This document shows, one piece after another, positions 8,073-17,941 of a DNA stretch of 64,000 bases. The position numbers and the translations under genes are program-made. The DNA comes from CAZCDS01 sp964497585 (GTDB lineage Bacteria; Desulfobacterota; Desulfomonilia; Desulfomonilales; Desulfomonilaceae): positions 47,260 through 111,259 of the forward strand of contig CAZCDS010000016.1 in the NCBI GenBank assembly GCA_964497585.1, read 5' to 3'. Each line of letters opens with the position of its first letter. Within the stretch, counting starts at the first letter, position 1. The notes beneath the pieces are model-generated. The model ran no database searches. It was not told the DNA's origin and saw nothing but the letters and a program-made list of their open reading frames with translations.

Positions 8073-9203
8073 ATGCCTGAAGGCCGTTTTCACAACGACT
8101 CGGCGCTTTTCTACTGGTTGGCTCTTGAGAGGGTTCCGAGGGTCGGTCCTTTGACCATGGCTCGGCTCTTCGACGCGTTCGGGAGCCCGCGCGTTGCGCT
8201 GGAAGCGAGTGCAGAGGAGATCAAACGCCGCGCGGGGCTCAACGAGAACGTAGCACGCGCAATAGCCGGCTTCACACCCCGGGCAAACGAGATAGCCAAA
8301 GACATCGAGCTGCTCGGGGATCTGGAGGCCCGCGTCGAGACCCGCTGGGATGACGGCTATCCCCCGAATCTTCTGGAGATTTACGACCCGCCGGCGTTCC
8401 TGTTCATTCGTGGGGATCTGACGGAGGAGGACAATCGCGCGGTCGCGATGGTTGGCACGAGGAATCCGAGTCGCTACGGCCTGGAGATGGCCGAAAAGAT
8501 CGCGGAGGACTTGGCTCGATCGGGCATCACGATTGTCAGCGGTCTGGCCCGCGGCATCGACACGGCGTGCCACACCGCGGCCCTGAAGGCCGGCGGACGG
8601 ACTATTGGAGTCTTGGGATGCGGTATTGACGTGGTTTATCCGCGAGAAAACAAGGCGCTCATTGAAGAAGTGGCGCGCTGTGGAGCAGTAATCACGGAAT
8701 TTCGACCGGGAACCGCTCCGCTCGCGACCAATTTCTATCGCCGAAACAGGATCGTTTCCGGCCTGTCCAGGGGAGTCGTCGTCGTAGAGGCGGGCAAGAA
8801 GAGCGGTTCCTTAATCACTGCCCACCACGGGCTGGATCAAAACAGGGAGGTGCTTGCAGTCCCGGGAAACGTCATGAACATCCGTTCCAAGGGCCCGCAC
8901 CTGCTCATCAAGGAAGGAGCCGCCTTGGTTGAGTCGGCCGAAGACGTGATTCAAAGCATCTTCGCAAGTGCCGAACCTGTCAAGCAAACGACGATCTTCC
9001 AGGTAAAAGACGGACCTGGAGATCTTTCCGAAGACGCTCGCGCGGTCCTGGACGGCATCGACCTTGACCCCATACCCATTGACGCGCTCTGCCAATCGCT
9101 GGAGATGGAGGCCGGGAGACTCTCAGGGATTCTCCTGGAACTGGAACTCAGGGGATTGATACGCCAACATCCGGGGAAGATGTTTGCACGGGTGGTTCAT
9201 TGA
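8073..9203 (+). CDS. dprA: DNA-processing protein DprA
   Basis: This 376-residue cytoplasmic protein loads RecA on incoming single-stranded DNA during natural transformation. The N-terminal helical (SAM-like) part WLALERVPRVGPLTM is followed by a Rossmann fold. That fold carries GTRNPSRYG, VSGLARGIDTACHTAAL and GCGIDVVYPRENKAL, and then a C-terminal winged helix (residues about 310-376). It is full length. Start codon choice between GTG 8067 and ATG 8073 is open, since neither has a strong ribosome-binding site. topA follows, a common dprA-topA order in bacteria. Confidence 0.94.
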   Translation: MPEGRFHNDSALFYWLALERVPRVGPLTMARLFDAFGSPRVALEASAEEIKRRAGLNENVARAIAGFTPRANEIAKDIELLGDLEARVETRWDDGYPPNLLEIYDPPAFLFIRGDLTEEDNRAVAMVGTRNPSRYGLEMAEKIAEDLARSGITIVSGLARGIDTACHTAALKAGGRTIGVLGCGIDVVYPRENKALIEEVARCGAVITEFRPGTAPLATNFYRRNRIVSGLSRGVVVVEAGKKSGSLITAHHGLDQNREVLAVPGNVMNIRSKGPHLLIKEGAALVESAEDVIQSIFASAEPVKQTTIFQVKDGPGDLSEDARAVLDGIDLDPIPIDALCQSLEMEAGRLSGILLELELRGLIRQHPGKMFARVVH

Positions 9204-9398
9204 TCGGACACTGGAGCGCGGTTGACGACAGCATTTGGAACGGGATGGTTCGACGGCCTTGACTTTTTACTGACGAATTAGAATGTTTAGAACTGATCAG
9301 GGGAACGCTGCGGATAGAGAAAGTTTCGTGATTCCGGACGGATGCCGCGGTTGACCTGTTGGGTCCCTCATTGCCGGGGCCACAGGAAGGAAGTGTTC

Positions 9399-11783
9399 AT
9401 GGCCAGGACGTTGGTTGTAGTTGAGTCACCTGCAAAGGCCAAAACCATAAAGAAGTACCTCGGACCCGACTTCGAAGTGAAGGCATCGGTCGGGCACATC
9501 AAGGATCTTCCGACGACTGCTCCCAGGGACCGAAAAGTCGCCGGCCGCGGAAAGAAGACGGCTTGCGAGGTCGCCGAGGCAAGTCCGGTCCTTGGTGTGG
9601 ACGTGAAAGGAGGATTCGCGCCTCAGTACGAGATCATTCCGGGAAAAGAGAAGGTGATCAAGGAGTTAAAGGCCGCGGCCGATAAGGCTTCTCGTGTGCT
9701 GCTCGCGACGGACCCCGATCGAGAGGGAGAGGCTATCGCCTGGCACGTCAGTGAAGTGCTCGGAAAACCGGCTGACGTGGTATACAGGGTTCTTTTCAAC
9801 GAACTCACGGAGAAGACCATAAAAGAGGCTGTGGCAAGCCCGTCTCGACTCGATGAGAACAAGTACAACGCACAGCAGGCGAGGAGAATCCTGGATCGCA
9901 TCGTGGGTTACCAGTTAAGCCCCCTGCTGTGGCAGAAAGTCCAGTTCGGCTTGAGCGCCGGCCGGGTTCAGTCCGTTGCACTGAGGCTCATTGTTCACCG
10001 CCAGAACGCCATCGATACCTTTGTCCCGCGTGAGTATTGGAGCATTACCGCCGCGCTGAAAGGAGGCGAGCCTCCACCATTCGAGGCGAAACTCGTCGAA
10101 GACGGGAACGGCAAAGTCAGAATCTCTGACGCCGGCCGCGCGGAGGCCCTGGTCAAACGAGCCCAGGAGAATACCTTCGAAGTCATCGAAGTGAAGCGCC
10201 GGGAGAGGAGCCGAAAGCCTGTTCCGCCGTTCATCACCTCGACTCTCCAGCAGGAAGCCTCCCGGAAACTGAGAATGACCGCAAGCCGCACCATGAGAAT
10301 CGCGCAGCAGCTTTACGAGGGAATCGAACTGGGAGACCGCGGTTCGGTCGGCCTGATCACCTACATGAGGACCGACTCACCCAGGATCGCGCCCGAGGCG
10401 CTCTCCGCTGTCCGGGGACTCATCAAGGCGAAATTCGGCCCTGATTACCTCCCGGACAAACCCAACGTGTACAAGAGTCGAAAGACGGCCCAGGAGGCCC
10501 ATGAAGCCATTCGTCCCACCTCAATGGACCTGTCGCCGGACAGCGTTGCACGGTTCCTGGATAAGGCTCAATCGGCCTTGTACAAGCTCATCTGGGACCG
10601 GTTCGCTGCAAGTCAGATGACCCCGGCCGTATTCGATATGACGACCGCGAACATCCGATCCGGTGATCTTATATTCCGTGTCACGGGTTCGATCATGAAG
10701 TTCGATGGCTTTCTCAAGGTGTACGGCCAGGATGAATCGACAGAAGGCACGGGCGACCCTAAAGACAACGGAGAAGCAGGTGACGTCGATAAGCGGCTGC
10801 CCCCACTCGAGCAAGGACAGAAACTGACACTCCGAGGGCTTTCTCCCCGGCAGCATTTCACGCAGCCGCCTGCCTTGTACAACGAAGCCTCACTGATAAG
10901 GGAACTCGAAGAACTGGGCATAGGACGTCCTTCAACCTACGCCGATATCGTGTCGACCATACAGAAGCGTAAGTACGTCGAGCTTCAGGAGAAAAGATTC
11001 CGTCCCACGATCCTCGGCCGAATCATCTCCAACCTTCTCCTGGAGAGCTTCCCCACGCTCCTCGATGCGGCCTTCACTGCTGAGATGGAATCATCGCTGG
11101 ACCTCATCGAAGAGGGCAACGCTTCCTGGACGGAAACCCTGGAAAGTTTCTACCAGCCCTTCAGTTCTCGGCTGAAAGAGGCCGACCGAAACATGAAGAA
11201 CATCAAGAGAGACGGCATCCCCACCGGGCAGCCCTGTCCGGACTGCGGGCATGAGCTGCTGCTGCGCTCCGGACGGTACGGTCTGTTTCTCGGATGTTCC
11301 GCGTACCCCGACTGTGATTATACCCGCAACGTGAGCAAGGATGCCGCTCCGACAAAAGAGCCCATTCCCACCGACGAGACCTGTCCTGCCTGTGGTGCCC
11401 AGATGGTGATCCGTGAGGGTCGCGCGGGGCCGTTCCTCTCCTGTTCACGGTACCCCGATTGTAAGACGGCCCGGCCTTTTTCCACAGGAGTCACATGCCC
11501 AAAATGTGGCGAGGGCGAGTTTGTCCAGAGGAGAGCGAGGAAGACCGGCAAGATCTTCTATTCATGCAGCCGCTATCCTGATTGCGACAATTCCCTGTGG
11601 AATAGACCGGTAGGTCAGGCCTGTCCGAATCCCGATTGCGACTCTCCCATTATGGAGGAACGTTTCGACAAGGATAACCGACCCTTCTTGCGATGTCCGA
11701 AGTGCAAGAAGAGAGCCGCCGCGCCTAGTCAGCCCGACGATGACAAACAGCAGCGGCTGGCGGGTGGAGGGACGCACTCATAG
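9399..11783 (+). CDS. topA: DNA topoisomerase I (type IA)
   Basis: This 794-residue enzyme relaxes negative supercoils. The Toprim domain opens with VVVESPAKAKTIKKYLG and has DPDREGEAIAWH. The nucleophile is Tyr322 in YMRTDS. The C-terminus has four zinc-ribbon-like units, three with CPxCG pairs closed by C(S)xYPDC and one ending in CPKC; they bind single-stranded DNA. ATG 9399 is chosen because the preceding AGGAAGGA is well placed and MARTLVVVESPAKA is the family N-terminus; the frame's earlier ATG at 9342 adds unrelated residues. A short insertion (GRGKKTACEVAEAS) follows the 'VGHIKDLP' segment. Confidence 0.97.
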   Translation: MARTLVVVESPAKAKTIKKYLGPDFEVKASVGHIKDLPTTAPRDRKVAGRGKKTACEVAEASPVLGVDVKGGFAPQYEIIPGKEKVIKELKAAADKASRVLLATDPDREGEAIAWHVSEVLGKPADVVYRVLFNELTEKTIKEAVASPSRLDENKYNAQQARRILDRIVGYQLSPLLWQKVQFGLSAGRVQSVALRLIVHRQNAIDTFVPREYWSITAALKGGEPPPFEAKLVEDGNGKVRISDAGRAEALVKRAQENTFEVIEVKRRERSRKPVPPFITSTLQQEASRKLRMTASRTMRIAQQLYEGIELGDRGSVGLITYMRTDSPRIAPEALSAVRGLIKAKFGPDYLPDKPNVYKSRKTAQEAHEAIRPTSMDLSPDSVARFLDKAQSALYKLIWDRFAASQMTPAVFDMTTANIRSGDLIFRVTGSIMKFDGFLKVYGQDESTEGTGDPKDNGEAGDVDKRLPPLEQGQKLTLRGLSPRQHFTQPPALYNEASLIRELEELGIGRPSTYADIVSTIQKRKYVELQEKRFRPTILGRIISNLLLESFPTLLDAAFTAEMESSLDLIEEGNASWTETLESFYQPFSSRLKEADRNMKNIKRDGIPTGQPCPDCGHELLLRSGRYGLFLGCSAYPDCDYTRNVSKDAAPTKEPIPTDETCPACGAQMVIREGRAGPFLSCSRYPDCKTARPFSTGVTCPKCGEGEFVQRRARKTGKIFYSCSRYPDCDNSLWNRPVGQACPNPDCDSPIMEERFDKDNRPFLRCPKCKKRAAAPSQPDDDKQQRLAGGGTHS

Positions 11784-11863
11784 TATCCGCCGGAAATGAT
11801 ATCCGAAATCGTCGTTGAAGGCTCAACCGGATCGCCCACTGCCAAAACGGGAGGGGGAGGTTC

Positions 11864-11885
11864 GGAGGGAAGGTATCTTCCCTCC
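11864..11885. terminator. Perfect 9-bp hairpin between convergent genes
   Basis: GGAGGGAAG (11864-11872), loop GTAT and CTTCCCTCC (11877-11885) form a perfect stem 80 bp after topA. The next gene runs toward it on the other strand. Its position suggests a bidirectional terminator. It lacks a long T tract on either strand, so efficiency is uncertain. Confidence 0.5.
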
Positions 11886-12133
11886 CAATTCAGCGGCTAA
11901 CAGTCTTACCCACGGCGACCCGCGTGTCCCGAGCGAATCCGTGGATGTTTCGATCCCGAACCCAGGACCGTGACAGTTCCGCCAGGTCGTAAGGATGCTG
12001 GGACTCCCCCTCTACGATCATCGGTCGTTGTTTTGGATGTCCGCCATAGGCCAGGTGCGCAGTTGGTTTTGTAGCACGCGTCGTTGCCGGAGCTATCCGT
12101 GTTGCGCACTGCAATTGTGTACCGGCGTAGGTA

Positions 12134-12538
12134 TCAACGATTCGGAGCCGCAGCGCCGCCCCGCGCGGGGGGAGCAGGTGGTATCTCGCTGAAGCTTCGA
12201 GCTTCGAACGGGTTGTATCCGGCGGTCGCGGATGCCGGCTTGACGACTGGGGTGGGAAACGGCCCCTTGAACATTCTCGTGACGTAGGACTCGACCTTAT
12301 CAACAGGATAGCTCAAGACTTTTCCGAGTACCCAGAATACGTACATCTGTTCCCGGGGGGTCGGGGGCCGCGCAGAGACGGCTTTGCTAGTCATGGCCTT
12401 GGAAGGCTCGACAACGACCGCCTCATGGGAACTGATGGTTACCCGGATGAGCTTCTGTTCCTCGGCGTTTGCGCAGCTCAGGCCCCAGACACACGTTATG
12501 ATGATCAGGAGCGCGACGACGTGCCGGATTCTGGGCAT
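12134..12538 (-). CDS. Secreted hypothetical protein
   Basis: A 134-residue protein with a clear signal peptide (RIRHVVALLIIITCVWGLSC, then ANA before EEQ, a signal peptidase I-type end). The mature part has a short basic/acidic stretch, 'PPTPREQMYVFWVLGKVLSYPVDKVESYVTRMF', and a proline-rich tail. I do not recognise a family. ATG 12538 is preferred to the earlier in-frame start because GGGAGG lies nine bases upstream and the signal peptide then begins the protein. It is downstream of, and codirectional with, the SUMF1/PDZ gene group. Confidence 0.7.
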   Translation of the reverse strand: MPRIRHVVALLIIITCVWGLSCANAEEQKLIRVTISSHEAVVVEPSKAMTSKAVSARPPTPREQMYVFWVLGKVLSYPVDKVESYVTRMFKGPFPTPVVKPASATAGYNPFEARSFSEIPPAPPARGGAAAPNR

Positions 12539-12720
12539 GGAAACCTCCCTCGCATCAGATTGGGGTGATCCTCTATCACATGTTCCCGGAAAAGCCACCT
12601 TTTTTTTGGGGGACACTGCGAACTTGGCCGACAGAACCTCGTCCGGCGTTCACGAACGAGGGCTCGTCCAAAAGGATACTCAACGGAGTGAAGCCGCGGG
12701 AGTGACGGTACCCGACACGG

Positions 12721-15700
12721 TCAGGTCCATTCGCGCGGTTTGGAGCGGGTCCCGGGCTCTGAATCCGGTTTGGGGGTCGTGTCACGCCTTTTGAAGGGCC
12801 CTTTGACCCTCGTGTTGACGACGGTGATCCCGAGGAATCCCGGGTTGACCCTCACGGCGCGTTCGTACCCGTCCCGTACGAATACAAGGATGGGCCGCGC
12901 CCGGGTCCTCTTCGTTTCTGCGGTAAGGGCGATGAGTTTGGTGGACGTGAGGTTCCGCGCACCATGGTACTCGACGATAACATCGCCCTGGCGCATGCCG
13001 GCCTTTCGCGCGTCCGATCTCGGGGTAAAATCAAGGATCTTGACTCCCAGGATAGGTGGTGGAGCCGGTTTTTCCTTCGGTTTGGCCTGTCGCCGGGCTT
13101 CTCTTGCTTTTGCAAGCGCGGCCTGCCTCAACTTATCCTTGGCGACGGCCCCGGCCACAGTTCGCTGGTCCTGACCCGGAACCCACTTCCTGGTGAGGAA
13201 GTCGTTGGCAAAATGAAAAAGCCGTCTCGGCCGCGTGTAATCGATGGCAACCCGAAAACCGGTGTTGTCAAATGCCATGTCAGGCCTGGCCCACCCTCGA
13301 AAGGCGCACCTGAGATTAACGGGCCCGAAGGTCCATTCTCCTCCTTTGGTAACCCGATTCTCCCCGTGTCCCGGACCTTCCGGATCGATCTCAGGCGTAA
13401 GGCGGTAGTAGTCTTCGCCGTAATAATCCCGGACCCATTCCAGGACATTCCCCGCCATGTCATAGAGTCCGAAATCGTTCGGTTCGTATGTACCCACGGG
13501 CGCGACAAATTTGTAGCCGTCGTCCACGTAGCGGTCTCGCCAGGGGTAGTCTGTGTTGCTGTCTGCATAGTTGGCTTTTTTCCCGTCTGGCAGGCTGTCT
13601 CCCCAGGGGAATTGGGCCATGGGCAGTCCTCCCCGTGCGGCATACTCCCATTGCGCTTCGGTGGGAAGCTTGTACGGGAGCCTTTCCTTTGCAGCCAGCC
13701 AATCGACGAAGGCCTGGGCGTCGTCGTAGGAGACCATCACCACCGGCTGAGCGTCCTCGAGCTGCCAACCGGGCTTTCTCCAACTTGTCCCCGCTTTGCG
13801 TTCGAAGGTCTGGTCCTCCCGGTCGAAGACTTGGCCGCCGCCCGCGTCTTCTGCATCGGTGACGTAGCCGGTTTCCTTCACGAACTTTCTGAATTGTCCG
13901 ACGGTCACCTCGGTGGCCGAGATAAAGAAGGGCCGGGAGATCCGGACCTTGTGAAAGGGATACTCGTTCTCGAGAGAAACGGGCTGATCTTGAGCGAGAG
14001 TCGCCATGGCCCACGCGATGTCGATCTGTGAGCTTCCCATGACAAAGGCTCCCGCGGGGAGCCGCACCATCTTCATCCCGAGAGAATTCGTAAACGATTG
14101 CAGACTCTTGTCCTGGGTTATATCGATCAGGGATTCCAGAGCGTTCCTCACCACGTCGACCGGCTTAGAGCCAAGTCCCCCCTCTTTGGCGGTGGTTTTG
14201 ACAAACTCGTCGACCAATCTCCGTGCCTCGATTCGGCGGCCGTCGGCAATCAGTTTCTTGACGCGTTCCATGAGTTGATCAATTCTCACGTCCGGGGGAA
14301 GTCGGTCCGCGCCCTGAGCCCTGTCCCTTCGGCCGGATATCACTTCCCCCGGCAAGGCGCCGGCAGCCACCCTGAATCCTGTTATGTCAACACACTCGTC
14401 AGGTGCAATGCCAAAGCGGAAGGCGTTTCGCGCTATACCCGCCCCAAAGGCCCAATTTCCTCCCTTGACGACTCTGGTCTTTCCCCGCGCGGGCCCCTCA
14501 GGATCAACCGCCAGGCGGGAATCGAGATTCCGGTACGCTCTGGCGCTGTACCAGTCGGAACAGAGTTCCCACACGTTCCCGGCCATGTCGTAAAGCCAAT
14601 AGCTGTTAGGTTCATAGCTTCCAACGGGGGCTGTCCGAGCGAATCCGTCATCGACGGTTCGATCCGCCCACGGTACAGGCGCCTTCTGATCCGCGAGATT
14701 GAGCTTACTCCCGTCGGGGTAGTCGTCACCCCAGGGAAAGCGTTTCTCCCCTTGCCCTCCCTGTGCCGCGTATTCCCATTGGGCCTCGGAGGGCAGATAG
14801 TAGGGGCGTCTCTCCCTGTTGCTCAACCATTTGCAGAATGCCTCCGCGTCCCGATGGCATACCACGGTCACCGGATGGTCGTCCTGTACCTTGTACCCGG
14901 GTGATTTCCAGGATATACCGCGTTCCTTGACCCAGTGTTTCTTCTGTTCGTCGTAGACCCACCCCCATCCCTTGGTCTCAGCCACGGTCCGGTACCCGGT
15001 TTCTTTGACGAAACGGCTAAACTGCCCGACGGTCACCTCATATTTTCCCATAAAGAAAGGTCGGCTGATTTCGACTTCATGGGCCGGGGACTCGTTCTCG
15101 AGGAAGTCCCTTGCCACGGCCCAGTCGTTCTCAACGCGGCGGATGTCGCTGGCGGCGGAGCCCATGACAAATTTCCCTGCCGGGATGGGGACCAGGGTCA
15201 TGCCAATGGAGTTCGTCAGTTCCCCGGCCCGTTGGGTCTCTCCGGTAGGTTTCCTTGCCAAGGCGGCCCTTGCGGTCTCGAGCATCTGTTTGAGCTGTGA
15301 GACGTCAGGTGGCGTCGGGACCTTGGACGCGGCGTCAAGAGCCCTCTGGAGTGAGATAATGGCGAGATCCCACTCTCCCTTCTTCACTCGGGCCTCTGCA
15401 AGAGCCTTCTCAGTCTCGAATATCCGCTTTGCGTCCTGATCTTTCCCTTCGCCGGGCTCCGCCAATTCAGGCTGGAACCGGGGTTGCTTTTTCGCACCCG
15501 CCTTCGGTTGCTCCCCCTTTTTTCGCAGCCCTTTCAGATAGCCGGAAACGGCCTCATAGAGCTTCGACGGGCTGATCTCATTCGATTTTTCAGGTGTTTC
15601 CTGTTTAGCCGCTGGGGACTCCGCAACCGATGTTTCCTTTTCCGCCGCGTAGCCGGGCACAATCGGTCCCAGGCCGTACAGCAGTGCTGAAATCGCGATC

Positions 15701-15723
15701 AGAAGCGCCCATTTTGTGGTCAT
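12721..15723 (-). CDS. Secreted protein with two SUMF1 (formylglycine-generating-enzyme-like) domains and a PDZ domain
   Basis: A 1000-residue exported protein. The signal peptide is TTKWALLIAISALLYGLGPI up to YAA. A charged region with TPR-like helices (about 90-150) precedes two SUMF1 domains (about 165-450 and 546-828). Each starts NS(I/L)GM..V.(I/L)PAG.FVMGS and has LP(S/T)EAQWEYAA, FPWGD and the YDMAGNV block. A PDZ domain (about 885-955, with ARKAGMRQGDVIVEY) closes it. SUMF1-type domains often lack the copper-binding cysteines of true formylglycine-generating enzymes and then bind ligands, so I do not claim sulfatase activation. Start ATG 15723 has GGAGG eight bases upstream; the frame's earlier start would bury the signal peptide. 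A shorter relative lies at 43457-45574. It is preceded on the same strand by the parvulin gene. Confidence 0.88.
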   Translation of the reverse strand: MTTKWALLIAISALLYGLGPIVPGYAAEKETSVAESPAAKQETPEKSNEISPSKLYEAVSGYLKGLRKKGEQPKAGAKKQPRFQPELAEPGEGKDQDAKRIFETEKALAEARVKKGEWDLAIISLQRALDAASKVPTPPDVSQLKQMLETARAALARKPTGETQRAGELTNSIGMTLVPIPAGKFVMGSAASDIRRVENDWAVARDFLENESPAHEVEISRPFFMGKYEVTVGQFSRFVKETGYRTVAETKGWGWVYDEQKKHWVKERGISWKSPGYKVQDDHPVTVVCHRDAEAFCKWLSNRERRPYYLPSEAQWEYAAQGGQGEKRFPWGDDYPDGSKLNLADQKAPVPWADRTVDDGFARTAPVGSYEPNSYWLYDMAGNVWELCSDWYSARAYRNLDSRLAVDPEGPARGKTRVVKGGNWAFGAGIARNAFRFGIAPDECVDITGFRVAAGALPGEVISGRRDRAQGADRLPPDVRIDQLMERVKKLIADGRRIEARRLVDEFVKTTAKEGGLGSKPVDVVRNALESLIDITQDKSLQSFTNSLGMKMVRLPAGAFVMGSSQIDIAWAMATLAQDQPVSLENEYPFHKVRISRPFFISATEVTVGQFRKFVKETGYVTDAEDAGGGQVFDREDQTFERKAGTSWRKPGWQLEDAQPVVMVSYDDAQAFVDWLAAKERLPYKLPTEAQWEYAARGGLPMAQFPWGDSLPDGKKANYADSNTDYPWRDRYVDDGYKFVAPVGTYEPNDFGLYDMAGNVLEWVRDYYGEDYYRLTPEIDPEGPGHGENRVTKGGEWTFGPVNLRCAFRGWARPDMAFDNTGFRVAIDYTRPRRLFHFANDFLTRKWVPGQDQRTVAGAVAKDKLRQAALAKAREARRQAKPKEKPAPPPILGVKILDFTPRSDARKAGMRQGDVIVEYHGARNLTSTKLIALTAETKRTRARPILVFVRDGYERAVRVNPGFLGITVVNTRVKGPFKRRDTTPKPDSEPGTRSKPREWT

Positions 15724-15915
15724 CGATGGTCCTCCGAGAACCAAAGAGGCCCTTGCCCCGTGCTGGACCTCACGGAGATCCCCCCGGCGGAGCAGCCTCG
15801 CAACGAAGTGCTCGCACCGTCTGTCTGTCGAGCCCTTGGATCGATGTTGTCGAATGTGGAGACAGGGTTCATTGCTCCTGTGTCTCATCTTCGGGAGTCG
15901 GCGGTCAGAAAACGG

Positions 15916-16758
15916 TCACTTGATTACCACCGGTATCTTCTTCTTGAGTTCTTCCGTGATCTTCTTATGGAGTTCCGCCCTTTTCTGCTCTTCCAATTTC
16001 TGCTTGATGAGGCTCCGCACCTGTACGAAAGAAGGAATCGGCGGTTGGCGCCTATCCTCTATCTTGACAATGTGCCAGCCGAACTGAGTCCGCAGGGGAC
16101 CTCCGATTTCGCCTTTCGGTATGTTGAAAAGGGCGTGTTCGAACGACTGTTCGAAGGTGCCTCGCGGAAGCCACTCCCGACCATCCGGGAGGGTGAGTTG
16201 TCCACCTGCCGCTGCCGCGGGGTCGATTGAATATTTCTTGGCCAATTTGACAAAATCGGCCCCTTTCTTCAGTTGCGCGAGGATCTTCTTGGCCTCTGCT
16301 CCCGTCCTGACCAGTATGTGCCGGGCTTTGATCTCTTCCGGAGGCTTGAACTCGTCAGCGTGGCTCTTGAAGTAGGCCTTGAGTTCGTCCTCACTGACAA
16401 GCCGGACCTTGGCAAGCTTTCGACGAAAATATTCCCGTGCCAGGTACTCAGTCTGCGCGTACTTTAGCCGGGTCTTCACGGCCGGCTCTTTGTCCAACCC
16501 ATCAGCTTTGGCTGCTTTGGCAAAGAGAGTAAAGGACACCACCTCGTCGAGGATCTTCTTTCGCCCGTCAGGGGTCAGGAAAGGTACCCGGTTTTGTTCA
16601 GGGATGGTATTGATTATGTCGTCCAGCATTTGTCGGGTAATCTCCTCGTTTCCGACTCTGGCCACCACGTCACCCTTCATGGAAGCAGCATGGGAGTCGG
16701 CCGCCACCGTGTGTATAAGCAAAGCGACGCAGATGCAAACACCACAGAAGAATTTCAT
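15916..16758 (-). CDS. Periplasmic parvulin-type peptidyl-prolyl isomerase (SurA/PpiC-like)
   Basis: A 280-residue exported foldase. The signal peptide (KFFCGVCICVALLIHTVAA) is followed by a SurA-N-like helical chaperone part. That part has VVARVGNEEITRQMLDDI and a long basic helix. The parvulin domain (about 150-245) carries IKARHILVRT, FVKLAKKYSIDP, GGQL and FGWHIVKIEDRR. It probably helps secreted or outer-membrane proteins fold. The ribosome-binding site is GAGGT, seven bases before the ATG. It is the first gene of a leftward run that includes the double-SUMF1 protein about 190 bp downstream. Confidence 0.9.
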   Translation of the reverse strand: MKFFCGVCICVALLIHTVAADSHAASMKGDVVARVGNEEITRQMLDDIINTIPEQNRVPFLTPDGRKKILDEVVSFTLFAKAAKADGLDKEPAVKTRLKYAQTEYLAREYFRRKLAKVRLVSEDELKAYFKSHADEFKPPEEIKARHILVRTGAEAKKILAQLKKGADFVKLAKKYSIDPAAAAGGQLTLPDGREWLPRGTFEQSFEHALFNIPKGEIGGPLRTQFGWHIVKIEDRRQPPIPSFVQVRSLIKQKLEEQKRAELHKKITEELKKKIPVVIK

Positions 16759-17160
16759 AATATGACCTCGTGTTCACCCCAAGGTTCTGTTCGGCCCGGC
16801 CGGGGTGCGTCCGGAGAGCCCTCCCCGGCGATGAGACTCCGATCTTCGGAACTCCGAAGGGCCCAACCAGGTCCCAGGGCTTGCCGGCGGTGACTCAAGA
16901 AAGGACAATGCGCGTAGCGCCATACGGCGTTAGTCTCTCTTTTCGGCACGTTGGTTCCGGCGAAAGCTCACGGGGTCTTGTCAGGCCCTCCTGTCTACGG
17001 CGGCTTCATCGCCCAAAGACGGTCGAATAATAAGATATTGGACGAGGGAAAGCAAGTGAGGTCTCAAAGGCTTGAGGATCCACGGGCGTCGGCAAGGTCG
17101 GTGCAATTGCGCGGGGCAAGGGTGATCTTGACTTCACCTTGCCCACGATCAGCCGCCACG
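16759..17160. other. Intergenic stretch without a recognised feature
   Basis: About 400 bp upstream of the parvulin gene. A G-rich, partly self-complementary stretch lies near 16800-16890, but no clean hairpin or gene could be established. Confidence 0.35.
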
Positions 17161-17415
17161 TCATTCCGCGGGATCGGGCTGTGGGTTATCTTGCGGATCT
17201 TTGGAAACGAGTTGAAGGTGGGGTTTTCCGTCCCCAAGCCTGCAACGCTTGCCGAAATTGATGTTGGCTCTCGCAATGAGGTCGGAGAACTTGATGAAAT
17301 CCGACGGTAGCAACTTGAGGGTTACGTGCTGGAGATTCACGTGGACAACACCACCAGGGCAGACCGATACGGACCCAAAACTGTCGTCGCTCGCCAATAT
17401 GGTGTGATCGTGCAC
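17161..17415 (-). CDS. Small conserved-looking hypothetical protein
   Basis: An 84-residue frame from GTG 17415 with GGAG upstream at good spacing. The core CPGGVVHVNLQHVTLKL followed by a helix (LPSDFIKFSDLIARA) has the look of a small folded domain. I recall similar short proteins with a 'GGVVH(V/L)..G...L.L' core in Gram-negative genomes but cannot name a family. It overlaps other frames of poorer quality. It could still be spurious, as the surrounding 1.1 kb has no other gene. Confidence 0.5.
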   Translation of the reverse strand: MHDHTILASDDSFGSVSVCPGGVVHVNLQHVTLKLLPSDFIKFSDLIARANINFGKRCRLGDGKPHLQLVSKDPQDNPQPDPAE

Positions 17416-17876
17416 TGCGCTGCTCCAACCTCTCGTGATACATCCATTCTAAGGGGGAGAGCCGATCTTTGCAACTCAATTCGGGGCGCTAGGCAAGAGA
17501 ATCGCCCTTGGCCAGGGAAGCAGCGCTCCACTTATAGCCGTGCGCGTTCACAGGCGGAGATTCTCTCGGAAACTTCGTCCAGGAGGAGGGGCAAGATAAA
17601 GTCCGCGCTGCCTGCACAAGGGGGATGGATGGGACGCAGGAGGAACTCAAGTAGCGCAGTCCTAGTGATCTGCTTCACAGCGCACCGGTGTCAGAAGGTC
17701 ACATTGTTCGTCTGAGAAGAAAGCTCGGATGCGTTCTGATCTCATGACAGACAGAGGGGGGAGGGAGCCCGAGTCTCCGGCAAGCTCTCAGAGACAGTAA
17801 CGCCCCCCAAGGATCATATCCAGCCGCCGGATGTCGGAAAAAAGAGATGTTTCAAATGGGAAGTGATGAGGGCCTA
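17416..17876. other. Non-coding region ahead of the TPR operon promoter
   Basis: About 460 bp with no convincing gene. It becomes sharply AT-rich only from about 17870, where the promoter listed separately begins. Confidence 0.35.
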
Positions 17877-17906
17877 TTGACAAATTACCTATTTTTATTA
17901 TATAAT
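17877..17906 (+). promoter_or_regulatory. Perfect-consensus sigma-70 promoter
   Basis: TTGACA (17877-17882), an 18-base spacer and TATAAT (17901-17906) match both consensus hexamers exactly. The site sits 35 bp before the ATG of the TPR/transglutaminase-like gene, in an AT-rich island. Transcription would start near 17913, leaving a leader of about 29 bases. Confidence 0.85.
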
Positions 17907-17941
17907 TATTCCTAACCCATTCTAATAAATGAGGTAAAAAG

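Noticed and set aside
12964..14031. Plus-strand frame of 355 codons opposite the SUMF1/PDZ gene
   Set aside because: It mirrors the minus-strand gene in another frame and shows no domain.
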